Assembly: GCA_021399445.1 (NCBI GenBank)
Contig: JAJTUQ010000001.1
Coordinates: 6,634,001-6,698,000 of the forward strand
DNA from: Xylogone sp. PMI_703
Taxonomy: Eukaryota; Ascomycota; Leotiomycetes
Reading direction: 5' to 3'
DNA: 64,000 bases
Shown: positions 34,553-44,900 of the stretch, one piece after another
Layout of the letters: every line of letters begins with the position of its first letter
Numbering within the stretch: the stretch's first letter is position 1
The notes under the pieces: model-generated
Databases searched by the model: none
The model's input: only the letters and a program-made list of their open reading frames with translations
What the model was told of the DNA's origin: nothing
Translations under genes and position numbers: made by a program

Positions 34553-37500
34553 ATGACGACTCCCAAGTACAACTATTCAAGACACATTTCACCTGATCTC
34601 TTATATGAGGATGTTCCCACTATTGAAGGACTGTACCGGCCCCTGGGAACGTCAAAGGATCCTCTTGGCCTGACCATCCTCTACGAGCCCGTAACCACGC
34701 CAACTGCTGATATTATATTTGTTCATGGTGCGGATGGGGTAAGCATACAAACGTGGTCTAAAAACCGCGATCCGGCCTTTTTCTGGCTAACTCATTGGTT
34801 GCCTTGTGAATGGGGACTTGAAACGACTAGAATACTGGCCTTTGGATACCGTCTGAAAGATATTGAGGATATCTCTAAAGAACTCCTCTCGTCAATATCC
34901 TTAAAAGCCAAAAGGGACTATGAGGGTGGTGGAATGAGAAAAGTGCCTATTATTTTAGTCGCACATTCCGTGGGTGGCCTAATAATCCAAAGAGCATTTT
35001 TCGAGGGACGGAAACGTAGTGTTTACCAGGACGTTATTTATTCGATTAAAGCCGTGGTATTTCTGGGCACACCACATCGAGGCCTTGATGCAGGTGAACA
35101 CATACGCTTTATGAGCTTGATTCCCAGCGGGGGAGCGGCTGCGACTAGATTTCTTGATAGTATATTAGGGCAGAGTCATGTGCTCGAGGCATTTCATCAT
35201 GCAGCTTCAGACATGGATATCTTCTCCTTCTACGAGACACTATCTACCACTTTTCAAGGGGGAGAAAGCCGAGTAGAAACCTCCTATTATATTACTAGAA
35301 GACACTGGCTGACGGTTTTTTAGTTAATTGTCGATAAGAATTCTGCTATCCTGGGCCTTGACAAGGAGATTGCAGCTCCTTTGCATGCAGACCATAGAAA
35401 TATTTGCAGATACGCTAGTGCGGAAGATCCAAACTATATCCGCGTTCGTAATGTTTTGCATCGCCTAGTTTCTAAATTACACCAGAGAGGTTTGCCATCC
35501 TATTAGATGTGAAATGTGGCAAGCTGATATGACCTAGCTATCCAAGAAAAGAAAATGGAGGGAGTAACGGAGACACTCAGTGTCTTGGGAACGACAATAG
35601 ATGGCGGAGACTTGATATTCTTAAAGAGCCTTCAAGTACCCGGAACCTGCAGTTGGATTTTGAGAAATGATATATTTAATTCGTGGGTTCAGAATCCATC
35701 AGAATCGGAGGTGCTTTGGATCCATGCATCACCAGGGAGGGGAAAGACGGTTTTGGCCGCATTTATCATCAACGAATTACTCAAAGCTAGGAGAAACATA
35801 TGTTGTTACTTCTTTTTTAAGGTTGGAGATCAACCGAAGCGATCCTCGGCAGCCTGTCTAAAATCGCTTGCCTTACAAGCAGCAAGACAAATACCTGACT
35901 TTCATAGAATCCTTACGGGGATGAGCATTGCCGGCGTGAAGCTGGGGAATGCAGATACCAAAACGATTTGGAAACGTCTCTTCATGAATAAGCTGTTTGA
36001 GATACGGATTAAGGAAACCTTATATCTGGTTATTGATGGGGTAGACTCACAACAAGATCTGTTAGAGGCACTATCTGGATTTCCTTCATTCCAGATGCGG
36101 GTCAAGATTCTCTTAGTGAGCCGTAACGATTCAGATGCGCTACTACGGTTTCAGAGCCCATTCTTGTCATTATCTGTGGGGAATCGAGATGGAGATATAA
36201 GACTACTTGCTGAACAAAAGTTGGAGACGTTTCCGATCGATTCCCTACGCAAAACCGATATAATCAACAGACTTATAGCTATAGCCAACGGTGATTTTGC
36301 ACGGGCGAATTCAGTACTCGACCAAATTAACATCTCACACACTTACGAACAAATTGGTGAAGTACTTGAACAGGTTCCAGATGTGATTGACAACTTAGCT
36401 ACTGATGAGGACATTTATGAGACAGACTCGGCACAAGGAAGCTCAGTTGCTTACGAAGTAGTGGGGGTACTTCTGGCACATAAGAATGATCTGAGACCCT
36501 TCTTTGAAGAAGCGTTAACAAAGATGGAGAAGGAGCGATTTGTCAGGAATCTTCGGAGATTACTGAAAAAATATTACATTGATCTGAAACAAAATGTCAA
36601 TAACAATCTCCAGCAAGCAACTATTGATCTGCTCAGAACTAGATGTGCAAGAGACAGAATAGCAGAACAAATTGCAAATATCCTTGAACCGGAAAGCGAA
36701 GAAGTTGAAGCTGAAATGGAACAACGTCTGCTAACAATCGAGAAAGGGCTCGTCGACCTTGAAAGTTCGACCAACAACACTCCGGGCTTAGCATCTTCAG
36801 ATGATGAAACTGATGATAGCACCATTATGTCTGATTCTAGTAGTGATGATGAAGATAATGAGAACAGTAATATCCAAGACCTGCCGAATATTTCGGAAAT
36901 GGAAGGTTTTCTGTTGGAAGGCCCCGCCTTCCGAAGGCTTGTGGTAAGCATGTGCTTACTCCTTCTGCCTTCTTCTCTATCCTCACTCACCCGCATAATC
37001 ATGTCAATTCCTAGCAAGCATATATGGTTTGAATCAGAAGAGGACACCTCTATGCTGAACAGATCCAAGATCTTTATTGAAGATCAGTCAACAGGCAGTT
37101 GGGATTGGTGGCCTTTGCAACCACCCATGAGGTTCCTACAAAAGGATCAAGTACGTATACATTGGAAATGCGTAAGTCACGGATGAGTCCGTATTAGATT
37201 CACACACATCTAATCTTATGTTCCTAGCATTGCGGTACATATTTATGGAGGGAGCTGTCGACATCACAGTCTCAAATTTATAAAACGATGGTTGCCTACA
37301 GAGAAAATGCGTTGCAGCACCACCACTTATGCCGAGGCAGGCGTTCGACATCGTACAAGGTGTCCATAGCCAATTGGTGTATCAAAACAGTTTTGGGAGC
37401 AGTTCAGCCCGCTCAGAATTGGCATGGTTCACCTGGGAGAAGTTCATCACCAAGGTCCCAGGGAGCGCAGCCCACACCAAAAAGAAGCAACCAAAGTACT

Positions 37501-38324
37501 AATTTTCCAAGGCAATACCAGAATAACGCTTTAGACTCACAGACAGGCTTCCAAACTGGTATCGGGGCCTCAGTACTCAAACATCTATTCATCTTGTTTG
37601 GAGTAAAAGGTAACCGGCGAACTTTGGAACTGGCACAGATCGATGTGAAGCAATTACACGATGATGCTGATTTCTTCATGATATTGCGAAATAATTACAG
37701 AGAACTACGAGGATTTTGGAAGTATTGGTTTTCGGTTTGGACCTTACGCCACTGTGATTTTGTGAAGGTATGAATAAAATCCCCCATAGCCACAACCATG
37801 TAACAAGCCGGTCTAATATGCCACTACTCCATGTGCAGTTCGAAAAGATCAGACCAAATAGAATAATATTTCGAGAAAAAAGCCTGCCTACGGACTTGAA
37901 CTACGAATACAAACCGCGTCCTCCCGATGCTGAGATCCCTCCTATCAGCGCACATGAATTCGAGCTTGCCTTCAAGACATGTGGTCCGAAATGTGCTCTC
38001 TCCTTTCTCCACGATTGTGTCGAGGCTCCTTGTGGCGACTTCGCTATTCAGCGCATCCCCAAACGTGTTGGAGCCCTAGAGGTCAAGATTGGATCAGTAG
38101 AACTTGCTTGGGGTATCCAAGCTCAACATGCTATCTCCTCTTTCCGAATACTTTTATATCATGTGCTTATACTCGTAGCAACATTCGGACCGTGGGCCTG
38201 GTGGTTGAAATTGCATCCCGGCGATTTACAAAATGCTGCTGTACCTTTTAGTACGGCAGCCGTGTTGATTTCCTTATTTTGGAGCTCAGCTGGGGTATTG
38301 AAGATTTTTGAACCTCCAACGTGA
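34553..38324 (+). CDS. NLR-like STAND protein: SesB-type hydrolase, NACHT ATPase, fungal C-terminal membrane module
   Basis: Exons 34553-35272, 35324-35489, 35547-36943, 37019-37171, 37228-37767, 37839-38324; about 1153 aa. Residues 1-295 are an alpha/beta hydrolase of the SesB kind: IIFVHGADG, the nucleophile elbow VAHSVGGLI, VFLGTPHRG, and (across intron 1) SRLIVDKNSAILG and ADHRNICRYASAEDPNY. The NACHT-type module follows: VPGTCSWIL, the P-loop HASPGRGKTVL (about 355-365) and Walker B TLYLVIDGVD. No ankyrin, WD40 or TPR repeats are seen; instead an acidic linker, then the conserved fungal tail VRIHWKCHCGTYLW, LAQIDVKQLHDDADFF, CDFVKFEKIRP and two membrane segments around HVLILVATFGPWAWW and ISLFWSSAGVL. 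Fungal proteins of this kind act in non-self recognition and regulated cell death (family knowledge). The acceptor of intron 3 (AGCAAG) is my least certain junction. Confidence 0.85.
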
Positions 38325-38609
38325 CGCTTATACATCTATTGCACCGTTCAACGCTTTGGAGAATCAGAGAGTTGTGTGATAATTACGGGATGGCAGAGCC
38401 AAGCCTAAGCTCAAATCCAGTGCGCGACATCGAGTATGGACCAGACTGTGATAAGAATCAACTCTTCATTGCTCAGTCGCGCTATTTCGGCACGAGTCGG
38501 AAATAGATGACAGAGAAATACGACGTCAATCTGAGAGGATGACGTTGGAGCAAGGCCACCTTATGGCTAGTTTAGGAACACCAATTTACGTTTCGATTTA
38601 TATCTAACT

Positions 38610-40197
38610 TTACAGACGTGCATGGGGCGCTGATCTATATGGGAATCTCCTCCAGGCCTCTTCGAAACCGACGCCACGAATGAAGTCAAAGTGCTTTACG
38701 TTCTCCATCGGCTTCGAACTTCCGGAGTCGATAGCCGCTATCCCAGCTATCAAGAACAATGGTTGCTTAATTCTGAATTCTGGCAAATGATCGTAAGGCT
38801 TTGAGGTCTTTTCAGCATGTGCAATTCCCCGAATAAGTTTTGACATATGGCCGTCATCCTCGTGGTAAGCTGCTCGATCAAAAACCTCATCCCAACTTTG
38901 GTTCTTCAGCTTCGAAGGATGCGTTGCTAACCAGTCCAATCGGATTTCAGGAGCCCCATTAGCAACATATGTCATTAAATAGATTCGGCCAGTGTACTCG
39001 AGTAGGCGTGCCTTTTGTTCTGGTTTCAAAGAAGGCTCTGCAAGAAACACGGAATGGCCTATGCTAGAAGTGACGGTATGCAGAAGACCAAAATCGAAAA
39101 CGCAAATATATGGTGGCCGCTGCGCTCCTGCAGTCAAGTACACTACTTTTTAGTTAGCAATTTACAGCCCAAGACAGCGGGATAGACGAGACTTACCAGC
39201 AGTGTTCTGTAGTTCAGCTGTAGCGCGATCGAGATCATGAGGATTGACTCGATATCGCGCGGCAATTCTCAAGATTTGGTCTTTCGCCTTTGCAAGCACG
39301 CCATCTCGAGCAGGCTCCGCATCCATGGCAAATTCACCGCTTACAGGTCGTGCCTGTAAATGATAGTCTACACTGGAACAGTTGCGGAGGGCGTCGTCCT
39401 CTCTACAGAGATTGATACAGGCGCTGAGGGGCAGAGCCGGTTCTTCCCATTTTGCTGCTTTGGCTTCGGCCGCTTGAAGATACTCAGTATACCACCAATC
39501 ATGATGAACACAAGCCTGGGCAAGCCCCTCAGCAAGCATCTTTGCTTGTTTGAACTCAAGAGCTAGATTTATGTGGATAATCCCGTGGACATATCCTACC
39601 CACAGAATCAGCTTGCCCAATCTGCGATTCGACAGCACTCACCCATGTATATTCTGGAAAGGATGTCATTTGAAATTTCGTTGTTTCCGACAAGGTACTT
39701 TTGCAATACCTCTTGATATCCATATCTTTTAATCTCATTGATAAAGAACCGCACAAAGTTAGCGAAGTTATCTTCATGCCCTAAACACCTCATAAAAACT
39801 CGTGAATCAGCCAAGTCAGAAACGACAGCTTTTTGAACGGCAAGAGGTTTTCTCTGATAAAGAGCATTCCGAGCATATTGCGAACGAAGAGTAGCCGGCT
39901 TGGCTCCAAGTGCCCAGATGGTAATGAGATGGTGAGAAATGTGGTTATGAAAGTACATCTATAAGCATGATTAACCCCTTTCCCGGCCAATTAAGGGCTG
40001 CTCGAATGGCTGCTCATTCTATGGCTTCATACCCCTTTCTCATCTTCAGTGCTTGTGAAGATATGATTTTTTGAAAAATTCTCTTCCAGAAGCTCCTCCA
40101 GCTTCTTGGAACTTTCCTTTGTTATAGTTTTGGCATGGGTTAAGCCAGAATTGTTCTCCGGATCAAATCGGAAAGACGTAGTATCATTAAGAGCCAT
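38610..40197 (-). CDS. Questin oxidase-like protein (DUF4243 family)
   Basis: Exons 40197-40033, 39958-39643, 39595-39197, 39127-38610; 465 aa. DUF4243 proteins include questin oxidase GedK and MdpL/AflY-type enzymes that open or rearrange anthraquinone rings by Baeyer-Villiger-like chemistry in polyketide pathways (established for those members). Family landmarks visible here: MYFHNHISHHLITIWALGA with the conserved His-rich helix, the YARNALYQRKPL segment, FVRFFINEIKRYG, then VHGIIHINLALEF and AEGLAQACVHHDWWY, and at the end DFIRGVGFEEAWRRFPY. The N-terminal exon of 55 codons is the weakest part of the model. It lies at the left end of the cluster, divergent from the SDR (462 bp between starts), consistent with tailoring of the PKS product. 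Confidence 0.88.
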
Positions 40198-40659
40198 ATT
40201 ATGTATGTGGATTCTTATGCGTAGAGAAAGTGTCTTAACAATGCTTTGTAGCAAAAAATGCAACCGTAAATCCCACAATGGATGAAGGAGAAGTGATTGG
40301 ATGAACAAAGTAATTATGATGCTCTTCTTCAGATGCTTCTAAATGACAACATCATTGTTATCTAAACGTGGCCTGGAGATCGAGATTGATAAGGAACAAT
40401 CAGATTGTCTCGCCACCACGGGTGAACCAGGATTCCGGAGACTTCTGGACGATTGTCAAGTGGATTCTCTTATTCTATATTGAATGTAGCGAAGAGAGAG
40501 TTTTCCGGCACATTTGGCGATATTTACTGCTGTGTAACTCGCCGTGGCGATTATCCGGCCACTATTTTGATATATGCTGGTGTCGATCACTGCCTTGATC
40601 GTGGCGAGAGCATTTTGGTATGGAATAGCTATTTAGTCCGTTAGCAAGAGGAAAAGAGA
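40198..40659. promoter_or_regulatory. Divergent promoter of the DUF4243 and SDR genes
   Basis: 462 bp between the two start codons facing away from each other. No canonical AflR site (TCG-N5-CGA) was found by eye. Co-regulation of the two cluster genes is inferred from layout only. Confidence 0.5.
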
Positions 40660-41478
40660 ATGAGCTTTTTGAAAGCGCAAGAGAAAGAGTGGGAACTATA
40701 CTACGAATCCACAATGCCTCCTCCGAAGTTCCAACGCCTCGTCGACAAGCACGTCCTTGTTATTGGAGGGACATCGGGGATAGGCTATGGCGTTGCTGAA
40801 GCCTCCTTGGCATCAGGAGCACGCGTAACAATATCTTCGTCGTCGTCCACTCGTGTAGATGCAAAAGTAGGTGCACTCCGGGCGAGCTACCCATCTACCA
40901 GCGTTGCGGGATTTCCATGCAATTTGGCCAAGCCGACGTTGGAGAACGATCTTGAGGCGCTATTCGAGAAGGTCGGCAAAGTCGACCACATAGTGTTTAC
41001 GGCGTGCGATCAGCTTGAACTCATTCCATGGCAGAATCTGACATTGGAGGATTACAAGAAGGCGGGCCAAATGCGTTTGTTTGCCCAGTTCTTCGTAGCC
41101 AAGATCGGCTTGCGCTATCTGAACCCTGGTCCCGATTCATCTATCATATTTACTTCGGGAACCTCCTCTGAGAAGCCGTCCCCCGGCTGGGCAATGGTGG
41201 CTTCTTATGCGGCTGCTCTGAAAGGTTTGACGCGCAATTTGGCCGTAGATCTGAAGCCGATCCGGGTCAATTGTGTTAGCCCTGGATATGTGGAGACAGA
41301 GCTCTGGCATAATCTGGATAAGGAGGCAACGGAGGCTGTTTTTGAAAATTTGAGGAAGACTTTGCCAACTGGAAGCGTAGGCCAGCCGGAGCAGGTAGCT
41401 GAGGCATATTTGTGGTTGATGAAAGATTCAAACGTGACGGGGAGTGTAGCTGAAACGAATGCCGGAATGAAGCTATAG
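40660..41478 (+). CDS. Atypical short-chain dehydrogenase/reductase in the PKS cluster
   Basis: Single exon, 272 aa. The Rossmann motif GGTSGIGYGVA (about 36-46) and the segments FPCNLAK, TSGTSS, LTRNLAVDLKPIRVNCVSPG and VETELW place it in the SDR family. The usual catalytic YxxxK is not present in normal spacing: the sequence is SYAAALKGL, with Lys five rather than four residues after Tyr. The expected NAG is replaced by TACDQ. Related fungal cluster SDRs also carry altered active sites, and some may catalyse non-redox steps or none. The second ATG (MPPPKFQRL, 18 codons in) is an alternative start. Divergent from the DUF4243 gene and convergent with the PKS. Confidence 0.87.
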   Translation: MSFLKAQEKEWELYYESTMPPPKFQRLVDKHVLVIGGTSGIGYGVAEASLASGARVTISSSSSTRVDAKVGALRASYPSTSVAGFPCNLAKPTLENDLEALFEKVGKVDHIVFTACDQLELIPWQNLTLEDYKKAGQMRLFAQFFVAKIGLRYLNPGPDSSIIFTSGTSSEKPSPGWAMVASYAAALKGLTRNLAVDLKPIRVNCVSPGYVETELWHNLDKEATEAVFENLRKTLPTGSVGQPEQVAEAYLWLMKDSNVTGSVAETNAGMKL

Positions 41479-41952
41479 CCGAATTAAACGATAGGCGATA
41501 GCTTCAAGTCTTGTAATATTTGCCGAAATGTTAAGAAAAACTCATATATTTGAATATTAAGATTCGAGATCTAGCTTTCGTTACAATGCTAACTACATAT
41601 GTGATTCAACAGAAACATGATTGGGGATATATATAAGCTCTGTGGCAACCTTTACTTGTAGTCTTCAGTGCAGATCGCCCAGGCACCATATGTTTTAGGC
41701 TATGCCACGCTAACCTAGCTGAGCTAGCTGTCTCTCGCCTCTATCTCTAGGGGTGAGAGCCCTATTAGAATAGTGCAGTTTACCTTCTAATAAAATCCGG
41801 TGTTGCATGGGTCTCCGACTACCCTCTCGACGTGGCTTGTGAGGCAAAAGTAACTATGTTCTTGCTTATTCTGAGTGCTGTCCTTTGCACAACCTGGTCA
41901 CCAGGATGTGCTTCCAGCTTTACTTTATCGTCATGTGAGAACATCGGGCTCT
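41479..41952. other. Convergent region between SDR and PKS 3' ends
   Basis: 474 bp containing the two 3' ends. Nothing else is recognised. Confidence 0.45.
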
Positions 41953-44900
41953 CTACACGGCTGTGGACAAAATGACGCTGAGACTGTGGTCAGCTTCACT
42001 ATCGCAATTCGGCACTGCCAGATCTATGCCATTGAAACCTGTCGCACGTAGAACTTGCAGCCATTGCGGTAGGCTTAAGCACGGCGTTAGCTGGCGATTT
42101 TCTTCGACGCCTATAGTGGAATTAGTTTGAGCAGTTGAGGAGAAGGATGAGAAATATTACCAAGCCACCATCCCGGTAATGACCCGAAGACGAAGGAGAT
42201 GTCTGGAGCTTCCTGCGTTCCTTCCACCATGATCAATCTACCTCCAGGTTTCAGAAGCTCTCGGACGTTTATCATGGTTTCTGTCATGTTTCTAGTGGCG
42301 TGTAGACATTGACTGGCAACAACAATATCATATTGCCCCGGCTCGAAATCTTGAGTTGAAGGTTTCTCCTGGATGTCAAGCCTTTTGAAAGTCATTCTTG
42401 AAACAAATGGCCTGAATGTATCTTTGGCCTGTTTGAAGAATCCAGTTGATACATCTGTATAGGTGTAATGACCAAAGCTGGCATTGGAGGCTTCGTTTAT
42501 CTCAAAGTCGTTGATTGCCCTGAATACTGCCTTCGTAGTCCCTCCTGTTCCTGCGCCAATCTCTAGCATGTTTAAGGATTTTGATAGTACCAGTTCCCGC
42601 CTTACTAGTACTTCAACCTGAGGGAGACATGGAGACGTGTGTATGGTGTTGGGATAATATTCGAAGAGTAACTTATCCTTCAACATAAGCCCTAAAGCTT
42701 GGGTCTGCTCTCGAATGATGGGGAGAATATTATGACCAATCCGAGAGAGCAAAGCACCGTCGACTCCAGATTCTGCAACATCAGATTCTAGAGATTTTAT
42801 ATCCTCATCTGGAAGTTCCTTAGGTGGGTGAAGCTGTGCATAATATTGCATCCACCGGTAGTAGCGTTGAAAATGTGGTGAAAATTGTCGACTCTCGGCT
42901 TCCACGACGCTTTCTAAGACCCGCTGAACGTAGAGGGATACCAACGTATTCAACTGTTCTTTTAAGGCAATTTCAGATGCGCTGGCTTTGCGACTTAAGA
43001 AGCTATGCAGCTGTTCCATTGTGAAGGAGGCACAATGCGGCTGCCATTGCTGTGGGGAGGATAGGTCCAAGTCGGCGCCTGGTACGGCCTCGAAGACGTC
43101 CTGCTTGTTTGTAATCGCAGCGGCGAGCAGGTCCCGAAGGCGTTGTTCCTTACTCTCTATTAGCTTGGACTTGATGGCGATATTTGAACTTACATTTGGA
43201 GGAAGAACAATGCTAAAGTGGTTGCCAGAGGCTTTGGCCATGCGAATGTTCTTTTGCGCAATGAGTTGTGACCACCCGTGAGGTCTTATCTGCCCTCGTC
43301 TTCCCGCAAAAAACTTCGAAATTCCACTGCTAAACTTGCCCTTTGAGTCCAGTGTGCGGCGTAAGCTGTCAATTCCACTCTCCGCCCAGATAAGGTACAC
43401 CTTAGGCTGGGAGTCACTTGTCATTGGGGTTGGCACATAGCTGGAAACTGCTGGAATTGAAGACTGGAAGTGATCCTTAAGCCATGTTGGAATAGACGCG
43501 TCTCCAAGGACACCGGAAGTTAAAACAAGACCCAGCACATCTTCTGGGAGAGCGTCATATACATTCCGAGATGGAGTGTCGATACAGATGAGTGTTTCCA
43601 CAAATTGTCTCTGCTCCATCAGAAGCTTAGCTGCCTCATAAGCATAGTAGCCACCACTCGAGTATCCACCCAGGTGATATGGCCCCTGTGGCTGGCAGTA
43701 TTGAATTTCACGCAACCACTGACTGATAAAATCACCGACAGTCAAATTTGAGACGACGCCTTTCTTCAAATATGGGCTGTTTAATCCGTATACGCAAGTC
43801 TTCTCATCGATAGTCGGTAAGTGTGCGTATACACTGGCAGCGCCACTACCATCTGGGAATAGGAATAGCTTCTTTGCACAAGTATTCGGATTCCCCTGGA
43901 GGACGACACTAAGCCTCTGGGCTGGCTCAGCTGCAAGAGTTGATGGTTCATCTAAAACAATATCTCTGACTATAAGTGAGGATTTAAGCAGCACTTCCTC
44001 AACTTGCTCAAGGGTATTTGTAGACAAGAAAAAATTTGCATCCAGCTCAAGACCCAGGTCGCTGCGCAGAGTTTCGACAATCTCTAGACTCATCAGTGAA
44101 TCTAGACCTAAGTCGAGCAAATTGTCTTTGGGTGATAATGTGGCGGCTTCCAGTCCCATTTGTTCCGCAATTACTTTGCGTAGCTGCTCTCGTTGGCCTG
44201 GAGAATTTTTATTTGCCTCTGTAGGGTGCGGATTAGGTTTCAGCACCGCAGGCTTTTTGTTAGACAATGCTATCGTTTCTATCCTCTCGGTCTTGGTATC
44301 GTGGCGCCGAGGCTTTGGAGCAATGCTCTGGATATATTCATTAAACGCTCCGAAGGTTGGATGGATTAGGAACAAGTTGGAAGGAAGTGAATCTAAATGA
44401 TGCTCATCTCGTAGTCGATCTATTATTGTTAGGGAGAGTAATGAATCTATTCCAAGATCAGCGATTGCGGTGTCCGCATGAATGTCCTTGGAAAGAACGC
44501 CTGTTTCCTCGTAAAGGATTGCTGCTATATCGATAACTGGTGTTACATCATCTATATCTGATTCTAGCGAAGTGTAGTCCAGTTCTGGAGTATCAGCACC
44601 TGAATCGTACTCTTGGGGCGACGACTCGGAGCTTAATTGTTGTTCGATAAGGACGTTAGAGTGCGGCTGCCTGCCTGGAGATAGTATCCTATTTATAATT
44701 GACCGCCGTAGCATCTGGAATTTTAGACCGTCTACTTTTCCAACGATTCGATCTCCAAGTAAGATGTAACATTCAGCGTTGACTGTTGAGCCATGATCTT
44801 CAATTCTAACGTAGCTCTTGTAGTGCTCTTTAGGGTCAATTGGATCCGCCAGACGGAAATTTTTCCAGCCTGGTGAGATGTAAACCGCCTCTTCAGAGCC

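Noticed and set aside
36944..37018. Reading through the third NLR intron without splicing
   Set aside because: The frame stays open, but the inserted text is Leu/Ser-rich and absent from the family pattern, and GTAAGC is a good donor; splicing to 37019 is preferred, with some doubt about the acceptor.
38321..38506. 61-codon frame directly after the NLR-like gene
   Set aside because: The NLR tail ends where relatives end (after the second membrane segment); this overlapping frame has no matching features.
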